Positions 7,382 through 13,225 of a stretch of DNA of 15,688 bases are shown here, in pieces. Below the pieces are notes generated by a model. The model was not told the DNA's origin, made no database searches, and saw only the letters and a list, made by a program, of their open reading frames with translations. This DNA is from Chloroflexota bacterium (lineage in GTDB: Bacteria; Chloroflexota; Dehalococcoidia; Lucifugimonadales; JACPCL1). The position numbers were made by a program, and so were the translations under genes. Where the stretch lies: NCBI GenBank assembly GCA_016210395.1, contig JACQUI010000251.1, positions 1 to 15,688 of the forward strand, in the 5' to 3' direction. Position 1 is the stretch's first letter. Each line of letters begins with the position of its first letter.

Positions 7382-7663
7382 TTGGATGTTGGCCTGGTCA
7401 TTGCAGCCATTGACCTTGTGGTCGGCGTAGTGGTAGCCGCCCTGACGCTCGTCGCCGCTCGCCGGCTTCGGGGAGGCACCCTGGCATGGGTAGCGTACGC
7501 CTTGTTTGCAGCGGGCTTGCTCTTCGTGGCGCACGCGGCCGTCGAGGTGTTGGGTTTTGGCGAAGAGCTCTATGCCGAGACGGCGCTTGTCGCAACCCTG
7601 GTGCTGGCATTCGCCGTCGTTATTGTGAATATCACGCTCAGCGTTCTAGGAGTGAGACGATGA
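7382..7663 (+). CDS. small 3-TM membrane protein with His/Glu motif (first of a pair)
   Basis: This encodes a 93-aa protein. The start is TTG at 7382, set by a perfect AGGAGGT at 7370-7376 five bases upstream; the nearby ATG at 7385 region is out of frame. Three hydrophobic helices are visible: about 3-25, 36-56 (containing FVAHAAVE) and 66-90. A basic patch (ARRLRGG) between helices 1 and 2 suggests the first loop is cytosolic. The helix-2 motif F-x-x-H-x-x-x-E, followed about a dozen residues later by A-E, also occurs in the next gene's product. The stop overlaps that gene's ATG (7660-7663). Family not recognised; the polar residues could bind a metal, a proton or a cofactor, which is speculation. 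Confidence 0.8.
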   Translation: MDVGLVIAAIDLVVGVVVAALTLVAARRLRGGTLAWVAYALFAAGLLFVAHAAVEVLGFGEELYAETALVATLVLAFAVVIVNITLSVLGVRR

Positions 7664-7944
7664 ACGTTGTTGAAGTCTCTTTCTGGGCGGCCTTTGTCCT
7701 GGACCTTGCCATCGGCGGGTTCGCGTACTTCTACGTGCTGAAGAGGATGGGGGGGCAGGGGATGCTCTATGGGACAACACTGCTCGTCTCTCTCTCAGCT
7801 TTGGTGTTCGGAATCCACCACCTCCTTGAGCTGTTCCTGGAAGATGTGCCCAACGGCGGCGCCATCGCCGAGTCAGTGGAAGGTGTCGCCGCGATACTGC
7901 TGGGGCTCGCCGTCTACCGGCTCTATGCCTTGTCCAAGGAGTAA
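7660..7944 (+). CDS. small 3-TM membrane protein with His/Glu motif (second of a pair)
   Basis: This encodes a 94-aa protein whose ATG overlaps the previous stop codon (ATGA), implying coupled translation. Its layout copies the upstream protein: helix 1 (about 6-27), a basic loop LKRMGGQG, helix 2 (about 36-58) containing FGIHHLLELF, an acidic loop EDVPNGGAIAES, and helix 3 (about 72-90). The shared F-x-x-H-x-x-x-E and later A-E motifs suggest an ancient duplication giving a heteromeric complex. A longer in-frame reading back to 7486 overlaps the first gene and is rejected. The function is unknown; a sensor, a small transporter subunit or a cofactor-binding membrane module are all possible. 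Confidence 0.8.
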   Translation: MNVVEVSFWAAFVLDLAIGGFAYFYVLKRMGGQGMLYGTTLLVSLSALVFGIHHLLELFLEDVPNGGAIAESVEGVAAILLGLAVYRLYALSKE

Positions 7945-7948
7945 TGCA

Positions 7949-8176
7949 ATGCCCAGCGAGCTCGCAACCCAAGCGATCGGTATTCTGTCACCGGTGTTCG
8001 GTGAGTTCATGGCCAAGGCAAAGGTAACGGCCGCTTGCAGTCTGGCAGGGCTTGACGTGGAGTCACTGACCAAACTGCAGAAGGCGCAGTTTGCCGAGAA
8101 ACTGCGACTCACCTGTGTCCGCGCCCTTGGCGAACGCGCAACGAATGAAATCATCACGAAGGTCATGAACCTCTGA
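7949..8176 (+). CDS. 75-aa soluble protein, third gene of the small-protein operon
   Basis: The ATG at 7949 has AAGGAG at 7936-7941, seven bases upstream, and lies four bases after the preceding stop. The product is mostly helical and not hydrophobic enough for a membrane segment. It reads ILSPVFGEFMAKAKV near the start, then CSLAGLDVESL, an amphipathic KLQKAQFAEKLRL and a final LGERATNEIITKV. Two cysteines (30 and 56) do not form a metal-binding pair. The pattern, an N-terminal glycine/proline turn with small helices, suggests an adaptor or dimerisation domain for the two membrane proteins. No family is recognised. The strong ribosome binding site and clean frame make it a real gene. Confidence 0.7.
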   Translation: MPSELATQAIGILSPVFGEFMAKAKVTAACSLAGLDVESLTKLQKAQFAEKLRLTCVRALGERATNEIITKVMNL

Positions 8177-8224
8177 ACTCTCCGTACCCTCGGGTAATCA
8201 GAGCACGGGCAATCATGGTTTGAC

Positions 8225-8584
8225 ATGCGAATCCTCTGGCACATGCCGGGTGTGGTCGGCGTCTTTGTTGGCGGCTGCATCGCCCGTGGCGAAGGTTCAA
8301 GCTTCCGCGCCAGGGCCCACGCCCACAACTCCACAAAGGACCCGTGGTATGGCTGGGTTTGCATCCGCTCGGCGAGGCGGCTGGGAGACACCGCCCCCTG
8401 CGATGACCCGGCGTGGGACGCCATTGTCGTGAAGCCCTCCCGCGTGCTGTGGCACGAATACGCCCACATTCTGACGCCCAACCACTGGCACGACGACGCC
8501 TGGCGGCAGGCCATGCGTGACCTGCGGCAGCCCATTCCCGCGCGCTATGCGAAGAAGCCCAGGCCGGTGCGGAGATCAACCTAG
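8225..8584 (+). CDS. minimal SprT-like HExxH putative metalloprotease
   Basis: This encodes a 119-aa protein. VLWHEYAHILTPNHWHDDAW carries HExxH (His77, Glu78, His81). The nearby H-D-D-A-W-R-x-x-M-x-x-L-x-x-P (His89) resembles the H-G-x-x-W/F-x-x-x-M-x-x-L-G-x-P third-ligand region of SprT/WLM-type zinc peptidases, in a compressed form. The ligand is probably His89; His87 is an alternative that would give metzincin-like spacing (HExxHxxxxxH). The region before it (WYGWVCIRS, AIVVKPSRVLW) would form the beta-sheet. The tail is basic (KKPRPVRRS). No Shine-Dalgarno sequence is visible at the ATG (8225), so the start is uncertain. It lies 48 bases after the small-protein operon and may be read from it. 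Zinc peptidase activity is inferred from the motif. Confidence 0.7.
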   Translation: MRILWHMPGVVGVFVGGCIARGEGSSFRARAHAHNSTKDPWYGWVCIRSARRLGDTAPCDDPAWDAIVVKPSRVLWHEYAHILTPNHWHDDAWRQAMRDLRQPIPARYAKKPRPVRRST

Positions 8585-8627
8585 CGTAGTGCTGCAACAA
8601 TCGTTAGTGGGGCGGAGAATCCCATTT

Positions 8628-8647
8628 CCTCTCCTTGAGGGGAGAGG
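8628..8647. repeat. CCTCTCC/GGAGAGG hairpin of a dispersed repeat type
   Basis: CCTCTCC (8628-8634) and GGAGAGG (8641-8647) form a 7-bp stem with a 6-nt loop, followed by GGTGAGGGTGAAG. From memory, the combination of CCTCTCC...GGAGAGG with GTGAGGGTGA is a widespread intergenic repeat in several high-GC phyla. Copy number cannot be seen here. Confidence 0.45.
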
Positions 8648-8831
8648 ACTACGGTGAGGGTGAAGCGTTGGCCTTGATACAGGTTACGAAGTGCTGGAAT
8701 CACGATACCAGCGTCATGTCCTGGCCTGCCTTTGTACCCTGCAATCGGCCTCTGGCGCAGTCGCACACGTTCGTTGTATTTTGAGGCTTCGCCTCCTCTT
8801 AACTACCTCCGCCTACCGTCGCCTTACAGAG

Positions 8832-8861
8832 GATTCGTTCCCCCAATAAACAAAACGAATC
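8832..8861. repeat. 8-bp inverted repeat plus a third copy of the half-site
   Basis: GATTCGTT (8832-8839) and AACGAATC (8854-8861) are exact reverse complements. AACGAATC recurs directly at 8906-8913. The three half-sites within 82 bases could be protein-binding sites or remnants of a decayed repeat. Confidence 0.4.
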
Positions 8862-9021
8862 ACAGATACAAATCCAAGCTAAGAAAAGTCCATGAAAATG
8901 GCGAGAACGAATCCCTGCCCCTCCTCCACTCCCCAACTGGCCACTTCCATGGCGCAGACCGCCTGCCCCACCAGCCACCTTGCTCGTATTCCCCAATAGC
9001 CCTCGGCGTAATGGTAGAACC

Positions 9022-9083
9022 CCCGTTCGCCCTGAGCTCGTCGAAGGGCGCTTGCGGGGTTCGACAAACTCACCACGAACGGG
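9022..9083. repeat. compound REP-like inverted repeat
   Basis: The outer arms CCCGTTCG (9022-9029) and CGAACGGG (9076-9083) are perfect complements. Nested inside, CGCCCT (9028-9033) pairs with AGGGCG (9045-9050) around GAGCTCGTCGA. The second half contains GTTCGACAAACTCACCACGAAC. From memory, this GAGCTCGTCGAAGGGCG / TTCGACAA type of element is found many times between genes in Chloroflexota and other GC-rich genomes. It also creates spurious proteins with STSSGRT strings. Confidence 0.65.
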
Positions 9084-9137
9084 CGTGTGCTTTTGGCATG
9101 GGAGAACCGAAAGACCCTGACCCCTCCTGTCGCAACA

Positions 9138-9166
9138 ATGACAAGCGGTACCCCCTGCGTTAGAAT
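9138..9166 (+). promoter_or_regulatory. sigma-70-type promoter of the GYD gene / rdgB
   Basis: ATGACA (9138-9143) and TAGAAT (9161-9166), each five of six matches to consensus, are 17 bases apart. The transcript would start near 9173, 28 bases before the ATG at 9201. Confidence 0.65.
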
Positions 9167-9200
9167 CTTGGGCTAGTGGACTGCCAGAGGAAGGTGTGAC

Positions 9201-9533
9201 ATGCCCATCTACATTCAGTTGATAACGCTCACTCCCGAGGGCCGCGCCCGGGTGCTGGACGACCCGAGCAGCATGCTCGACGCGCAGGAGAGAATCCAGA
9301 TCCCCGGCGTGCAGCTTCTGGGACAGTACGCGGTGCTGGGCAGCTTCGACTACGTCAACATCGTCGAGGCTACAGATAACGAAGGCATCGCCCTCTTCTC
9401 CCTGTACCTTGGCGTCAAGGTGGGCGCTCACGTCACCACGTTGCCAACCATCCCTGCCGGCAGACTTGAGCTGCGCCATGAGCAGGGGACGCCAACCCTG
9501 GAGGTTGGAGCCCAGAGAAGTAGCGAGAGTTAG
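9201..9533 (+). CDS. GYD-domain protein
   Basis: This encodes a 110-aa protein. GAGGAAGG (about 9187-9194) precedes the ATG by six bases. It has the GYD family (PF08734) layout: MPIYIQLITLTPEGRARVL at the start, then GVQLLGQYAVLGSFDYVNIVEATDNE, and the YLGVKVGAHVTTLPTIP end with a ferredoxin-like alpha/beta pattern. The usual GxYD motif reads GSFDYVNIVEA. GYD proteins are small, probably oligomeric dimeric-barrel proteins without an established reaction. It has its own promoter; a 24-nt palindrome separates it from rdgB downstream. No catalytic function is assigned. Confidence 0.85.
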   Translation: MPIYIQLITLTPEGRARVLDDPSSMLDAQERIQIPGVQLLGQYAVLGSFDYVNIVEATDNEGIALFSLYLGVKVGAHVTTLPTIPAGRLELRHEQGTPTLEVGAQRSSES

Positions 9534-9537
9534 CCGT

Positions 9538-9561
9538 AGGGGCACGATATATCGTGCCCCT
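9538..9561 (+). terminator. 24-nt perfect palindrome between the GYD gene and rdgB
   Basis: The half-site AGGGGCACGATA (9538-9549) is followed at once by its exact reverse complement (9550-9561), starting four bases after the GYD stop. Only TT follows, so it is at best a weak terminator. It may instead be a dispersed palindromic element of the GGGGCACG...CGTGCCCC type. It lies 19 bases before the rdgB ATG and may affect its translation. Confidence 0.6.
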
Positions 9562-9580
9562 TCCGTTCCGCGGGGGCGCC

Positions 9581-10201
9581 ATGCCAGAGCTAGCAAAAGC
9601 AACGTTGCTCGTTGCCTCCAACAACCAGGGCAAGATTCAGGAATACGGGGATCTCCTGCAAGACCTTCCCCTAAGGGTGACGTGGCCTGCCAGAGAAGGG
9701 CTGGCGGGCGACCCGGAAGAGACGGGAGCGACGTTTGAAGAAAACGCACTTATCAAGGCCAGATATTTCGCGCGCCTCGCCCCCTGCTACGTTATCGCTG
9801 ACGACTCCGGCCTGGAGGTGGATGCCCTGGGCGGCGCGCCGGGCATCTACAGCGCCCGCTTTGCCGGTCCAGGAGCATCGGACGCGCAGCGCAACCAGCT
9901 CCTGCTGGCGCGGCTCCAGGGTGTGCCATCGGAGAAGCGCGCCGCGCGCTTTCAGTGCGTCATCGCGCTGGTGCGTCCAGACCAGTCCGAGTCCACCTAT
10001 TGCGGAACCAGGGAAGGGTGTATTACGCTTGAACCCAGAGGCGACCGGGGATTCGGGTACGATCCCGTCTTTTTCGTTCCTGAGCTGGGCAAGACGTTTG
10101 GTGAGTTGGAACCAGAGATCAAGAACCGGTGGAGTCACCGGGCCCAGGCCGCAGCCAGGCTGCTGGCAGCCCTGAAAAGTGAACACTTTCGCCCTTCGTG
10201 A
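9581..10201 (+). CDS. rdgB: XTP/dITP diphosphatase (RdgB/HAM1 family)
   Basis: This encodes a 206-aa protein that removes inosine, xanthosine and related non-canonical purine triphosphates, releasing PPi, so they are not built into DNA. The ATG at 9581 is chosen over the GTG at 9554, which lies inside the palindrome. Motifs in order: SNNQGK..E (13-21, phosphate/nucleotide binding), ATFEENALIKA (50-60), ADDSGLEVDALGGAPGIYSA (73-92, metal/catalytic Asp), GDRGFGYDPVF (near 155-165), and EIKNRWSHRAQA near the end. All match the family in length and spacing. It follows the GYD gene by 47 bases and precedes moaA by 82. Confidence 0.95.
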   Translation: MPELAKATLLVASNNQGKIQEYGDLLQDLPLRVTWPAREGLAGDPEETGATFEENALIKARYFARLAPCYVIADDSGLEVDALGGAPGIYSARFAGPGASDAQRNQLLLARLQGVPSEKRAARFQCVIALVRPDQSESTYCGTREGCITLEPRGDRGFGYDPVFFVPELGKTFGELEPEIKNRWSHRAQAAARLLAALKSEHFRPS

Positions 10202-10283
10202 CCATCCGGTAGCTTCCTTCATGCGCCCCGGCTCCTCCACAGTCCCTGGGCGCGGCAACCACCGCACATTTGGAATGTTACCC

Positions 10284-11342
10284 ATGCGCATTACTCCGTT
10301 ACAGCCTACTTCCGCAGAGCAACGGCCCCGCAAGGGCGTCGTGGATGCATTCGCCCGCCCATTGCGGGACCTGCGCATCTCCGTGACAGACCGTTGCAAC
10401 TTCCGCTGCGTGTACTGCATGCCCGCGGAGATCTACGGCGAACGCTATGAGTTCCTTCCCAAGCCGCAGCTCCTGACCTTTGAGGAGATCGCCCGCCTTG
10501 CCCGCGTCTTCGTAAAGCTGGGCGTGGCCAAGCTGCGCCTCACAGGAGGAGAGCCCCTGGTCCGCCAGGACTTGCACCGGCTGGTCGCCATGCTCAGCCC
10601 TCTTGGCGCCGAGGACCTGACCCTTACCACCAACGGGTACCTCCTGCCCCAGCAAGCCCAGGCCCTGAGAGAAGCCGGCCTCAAGCGCATTACCGTGAGC
10701 CTGGACACGCTGGACGACGACATCTTTGGCAAGATGAACGGCAGGGGATTCTCCGCGCAACGCGTGGTCGAAGGCATCCGGGCGGCAGAGGAGGTGGGGT
10801 TCAGCCCCATCAAAATCAACGCCGTGGTCATGAAGGGTGTCAACGACCACACCATCATAGACCTGGCCCGCTTCTGCAAAGAGAAGGGGTACGTCGTCCG
10901 CTTCATCGAGTACATGGACGTCGGGAATCGCAATGGCTGGAAGCTCGACCACGTGGTGCCGTCAAGGGAGGTCGTCCGGCGCATCAGCGAGGCCATGCCG
11001 CTGGAGCCTGTGGAAAAGACCTACGCCGGCGAGGTGGCGGACCGGTGGCGGTACGTGGACGGTGGCGGCGAGATTGGCGTCATCTCCTCCGTAACCGAGC
11101 CTTTTTGCGGCGACTGCTCCCGCGTGCGTCTGTCCCCCGATGGCCACGTGTACACCTGCCTGTTCGCCGGCATTGGCCATGACCTGCGGACGCCGCTTCG
11201 CAGCGGCGTCACCGATGAAGAGTTGGAAGAGCGGGTGCGCGCCATCTGGCGCGTGCGCCAGGACCGCTACTCCGAAGAGCGGACGCTCATGACCGCTCCC
11301 ATTCCCCGCAAGAAGGTAGAGATGTATCACATAGGGGGCTAA
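10284..11342 (+). CDS. moaA: GTP 3',8-cyclase MoaA (radical SAM)
   Basis: This encodes a 352-aa protein for the first step of molybdenum cofactor synthesis: conversion of GTP to 3',8-cH2GTP, using S-adenosylmethionine and two [4Fe-4S] clusters. The SAM-cluster motif is CNFRCVYC (Cys38, Cys42, Cys45), after the typical RPLRDLRISVTDR. GGEPLVR follows. The second cluster is CGDC...C in EPFCGDCSRVRLSPDGHVYTC. The protein ends with the functional Gly-Gly (YHIGG). The in-frame codons back to a GTG at 10179 overlap rdgB and are not conserved-looking, so a start at ATG 10284 (or ATG 10275) is chosen. No strong Shine-Dalgarno sequence is visible. The downstream MoaC domain (fusion) performs the next step. 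Confidence 0.96.
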   Translation: MRITPLQPTSAEQRPRKGVVDAFARPLRDLRISVTDRCNFRCVYCMPAEIYGERYEFLPKPQLLTFEEIARLARVFVKLGVAKLRLTGGEPLVRQDLHRLVAMLSPLGAEDLTLTTNGYLLPQQAQALREAGLKRITVSLDTLDDDIFGKMNGRGFSAQRVVEGIRAAEEVGFSPIKINAVVMKGVNDHTIIDLARFCKEKGYVVRFIEYMDVGNRNGWKLDHVVPSREVVRRISEAMPLEPVEKTYAGEVADRWRYVDGGGEIGVISSVTEPFCGDCSRVRLSPDGHVYTCLFAGIGHDLRTPLRSGVTDEELEERVRAIWRVRQDRYSEERTLMTAPIPRKKVEMYHIGG

Positions 11343-11506
11343 CCTTCCCCTGGAAGACTTCTTCTTGCGCCCCGGGGTTGTGCAAAGCTCGTTCTCTGTA
11401 CTAGCCAATCCTGCTGGGAACTCTTCACGGCACACATCGCCAGCTTCCTTTGCACATCTACCATCTCGAACCAGATGCATTCGAGCAAGGCGCGGAGATG
11501 GCCTAC

Positions 11507-11558
11507 CTGACAAGAACGCCACCTGTACCGTTATACTTAGGTTGGCCTGTAAGCCAAC
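11507..11558 (+). promoter_or_regulatory. possible promoter and leader hairpin of the rnhA-moaC fusion gene
   Basis: CTGACA (11507-11512) and TATACT (11532-11537) are 19 bases apart, a rather long spacer. Just after comes a GTTGGC (11541-11546) / GCCAAC (11553-11558) hairpin with a 6-nt loop in the predicted leader. The 278-base gap after moaA is otherwise empty; I saw no Moco-riboswitch-like structure but cannot exclude one without folding. Confidence 0.4.
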
Positions 11559-11620
11559 GGCCAAAGAGGGACGGGTGGTCGAGAGCCGTCCGTTTTCACT
11601 AGAGGAGAGTATCTAGCCCT

Positions 11621-12490
11621 ATGATTACCATCTACACTGACGGGTCTTGCCTGGGCAATCCGGGCCCCGGCGGCTGGGCTGCCGTGGTCGTGGACGAGCA
11701 AGGCAACAAGCGCGCCATTGGCGCACACGAGGACAGCACCACCAATAACCGGATGGAGATCACCGCCGCTATTATGGGTCTCCAAGCGGCGCCGGAGCGT
11801 TCCGAGGTCGTTGTGTGCTCCGACAGCCAGTACCTGATCAACACCATGGTCAAGGGCTGGAAACGCACCGCCAACGTGGACCTGTGGGAGGTCATGGACG
11901 AGGAAGTGGGAAAGCGCCGCGTGAAGTGGGAATGGGCGCGCGGTCATAACGGCAATCGCGGCAACGAGGAGGCCAACGCCCTGGCCGTGCAGTACTCCAA
12001 GCTACCGCTGGAGCGGCAACTGAGCCACCTGGATTCCCAGGGCCGCGCCCAGATGGTGGACGTTGGAGACAAACAGGCGACGCACCGGGTGGCGGTGGCC
12101 AAGGGGTGCGTTCGCATGCAACCGGAGACGCTGCGCATCATCCAGCAGGGGAAAATGGCGAAGGGGGACGTGCTGGCGGTAAGCCGCATCGCCGGTATTA
12201 TGGGCGCCAAGTACACCAGCCATCTCATCCCCCTGTGCCATCCCCTGCCGCTGGACAAGGTGGCCGTTGAGCTGGACATAGACGAGGCCCAGAGCGCCAT
12301 TCACATCACCGCCACTGCGGAGACGGTGGCCAAGACCGGCGTGGAGATGGAAGCCCTCACCGCCGTCACCGTAGCGGCCCTCACCATCTACGACATGGCG
12401 AAGTCTGTAGACAAGGGCATGCACATAGACGCCGTGCGGCTGGTGAGCAAGACGGGCGGCAAGAGCGGCGACATCGTGATGGAACGGTAG
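11621..12490 (+). CDS. RNase HI - MoaC fusion protein
   Basis: This encodes a 289-aa protein with two complete-looking enzymes in one frame. Residues 1 to about 125 are RNase HI (RNA cleavage in RNA:DNA hybrids): TDGS (Asp7), NNRMEIT (Glu46), CSDSQY (Asp68), KWEWARGHNG (His109). The fourth metal ligand (Asp134 in E. coli) is Asn119, in NEEANALA. The region around WKRTANVDLW is shorter than E. coli's basic protrusion. Residues about 134-289 are MoaC (cyclic pyranopterin monophosphate synthase): SHLDSQGRAQMVDV, KGDVLAVSRIAG (Lys181), LIPLCHPLPL (His207), GVEMEALTAV, IYDMAK (Asp258, Lys261), KTGGKSGD. A short linker without Met joins them. GAGGAG lies 13 bases before the ATG; an in-frame stop at 11600 excludes a longer start. 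Confidence 0.93.
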   Translation: MITIYTDGSCLGNPGPGGWAAVVVDEQGNKRAIGAHEDSTTNNRMEITAAIMGLQAAPERSEVVVCSDSQYLINTMVKGWKRTANVDLWEVMDEEVGKRRVKWEWARGHNGNRGNEEANALAVQYSKLPLERQLSHLDSQGRAQMVDVGDKQATHRVAVAKGCVRMQPETLRIIQQGKMAKGDVLAVSRIAGIMGAKYTSHLIPLCHPLPLDKVAVELDIDEAQSAIHITATAETVAKTGVEMEALTAVTVAALTIYDMAKSVDKGMHIDAVRLVSKTGGKSGDIVMER

Positions 12491-12507
12491 CCCTCGCCAG
12501 ACGCGGG

Positions 12508-12562
12508 AGCACAAGAAGAGAGGCTCCGAGCGATCGCTCGGAGCCTCTCTTCTTGTGCTTTT
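12508..12562. terminator. 52-nt perfect palindrome, strong bidirectional terminator
   Basis: Positions 12508-12559 are a perfect palindrome centred on GATC at 12532-12535 (about a 24-bp stem), followed by TTTT at 12559-12562. On the minus strand the stem is preceded by AAAA, so the structure is terminator-like mainly for the plus strand. It lies between the convergent rnhA-moaC fusion (stop 12490) and the coiled-coil gene (stop 12687). Confidence 0.9.
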
Positions 12563-12686
12563 CGGAAGCGGTTGCCGTTGGCAGACGCGCGCAAACAACG
12601 CGCAGCCTAGCAGCTTGACTCACAACCTGCCATCGCCGTTTGCCGCCAGCCCCACGGCTGCGGGCACGGAGCCGGCCAAGAACCGG

Positions 12687-13193
12687 CTAGGCGCTGCGGA
12701 CCGCCTTGGCGCTTTGGCGCGCGTCCAAGACCTCGATGCCGTGGCGAATTGTGGTCAGCACGCCGGCCACGTCCTGCTCCAGTTGATACAGGACCTCCTG
12801 GGAGTACTGATCGGCGGCCTCTCGGCGCTTCTTGGCCTCGGCCTCGGCGGTCTCCAGCACACGCTTTGCCTTCTGCTGCGCCTCTGCCAGCAGTTGCTCG
12901 GCGTATTTCTGGGCCTCCTTGACCACGTTGGCCTCTTCCACCCTGCTGCGGAGCTCGTTCTCAGCGGAGGCCCGGATGCGCCGCGCCTCGTCCAGTCCCT
13001 GGCTCAACAGGTCTTCCCGCTTGCGGAGGACCTCCTGAGCCCTGGAGTAGTCATCGGGGACGGTCATGCGGAGCTGTTCAATCAGCTTCGAGAGCTGGTC
13101 TGGGTCCACAAGCACCATCTTGCTCATGGGCACCTTGCGCCCCGACGCTGCCAGTTCCTCTATTCTATCAACGATCTCCAATATGTCTGCCAA
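12687..13193 (-). CDS. DivIVA / ATP-synthase-b-like coiled-coil protein
   Basis: This encodes a 168-aa protein. The start is TTG at 13193, chosen because AAAGGGGG lies about five bases upstream and the next in-frame candidate is internal. Residues 1-50 hold a short helix plus MVLVDPDQLSKLIEQLRMTVPDDY. Residues 50 to about 145 are a continuous charged coiled coil, rich in A, E, K, Q and R, with EARRIRASAENE and AQQKAKRVLETAEAEAKKRRE. The protein has no TM anchor. From memory, proteins of this pattern next to coaD are common in Chloroflexota and Firmicutes relatives, and their role (cell division scaffold or stress) is unknown. It follows coaD by 32 bases. Confidence 0.75.
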   Translation of the reverse strand: MADILEIVDRIEELAASGRKVPMSKMVLVDPDQLSKLIEQLRMTVPDDYSRAQEVLRKREDLLSQGLDEARRIRASAENELRSRVEEANVVKEAQKYAEQLLAEAQQKAKRVLETAEAEAKKRREAADQYSQEVLYQLEQDVAGVLTTIRHGIEVLDARQSAKAVRSA

Positions 13194-13225
13194 GGCAGCC
13201 CCCTTTCAGCACCGGCCTCCAGCGG

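Larger units (their letters stand above)
8585..9200. other. 616-base non-coding region with several dispersed-type repeats
   Basis: No supported gene is seen. Long open frames on either strand (for example 8799-9749 minus and 8732-9163 plus) run through repeats and across the real GYD and rdgB genes, so they are shadows. The stretch holds inverted repeats at 8628-8647, 8832-8861 and 9022-9083, a short GAGGC-TTC-GCCTC hairpin at 8783-8795, and the promoter at 9138-9166. Confidence 0.6.

Noticed and set aside
8799..9749. Long minus-strand ORF (316 aa)
   Set aside because: It covers the repeat region and the plus-strand GYD and rdgB genes, and contains the STSSGRT-type string produced by REP-like repeats.
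11343..11620. Possible Moco riboswitch between moaA and the rnhA-moaC fusion
   Set aside because: Only a 6-bp hairpin and a weak promoter are visible; I could not recognise the conserved Moco motif pattern.
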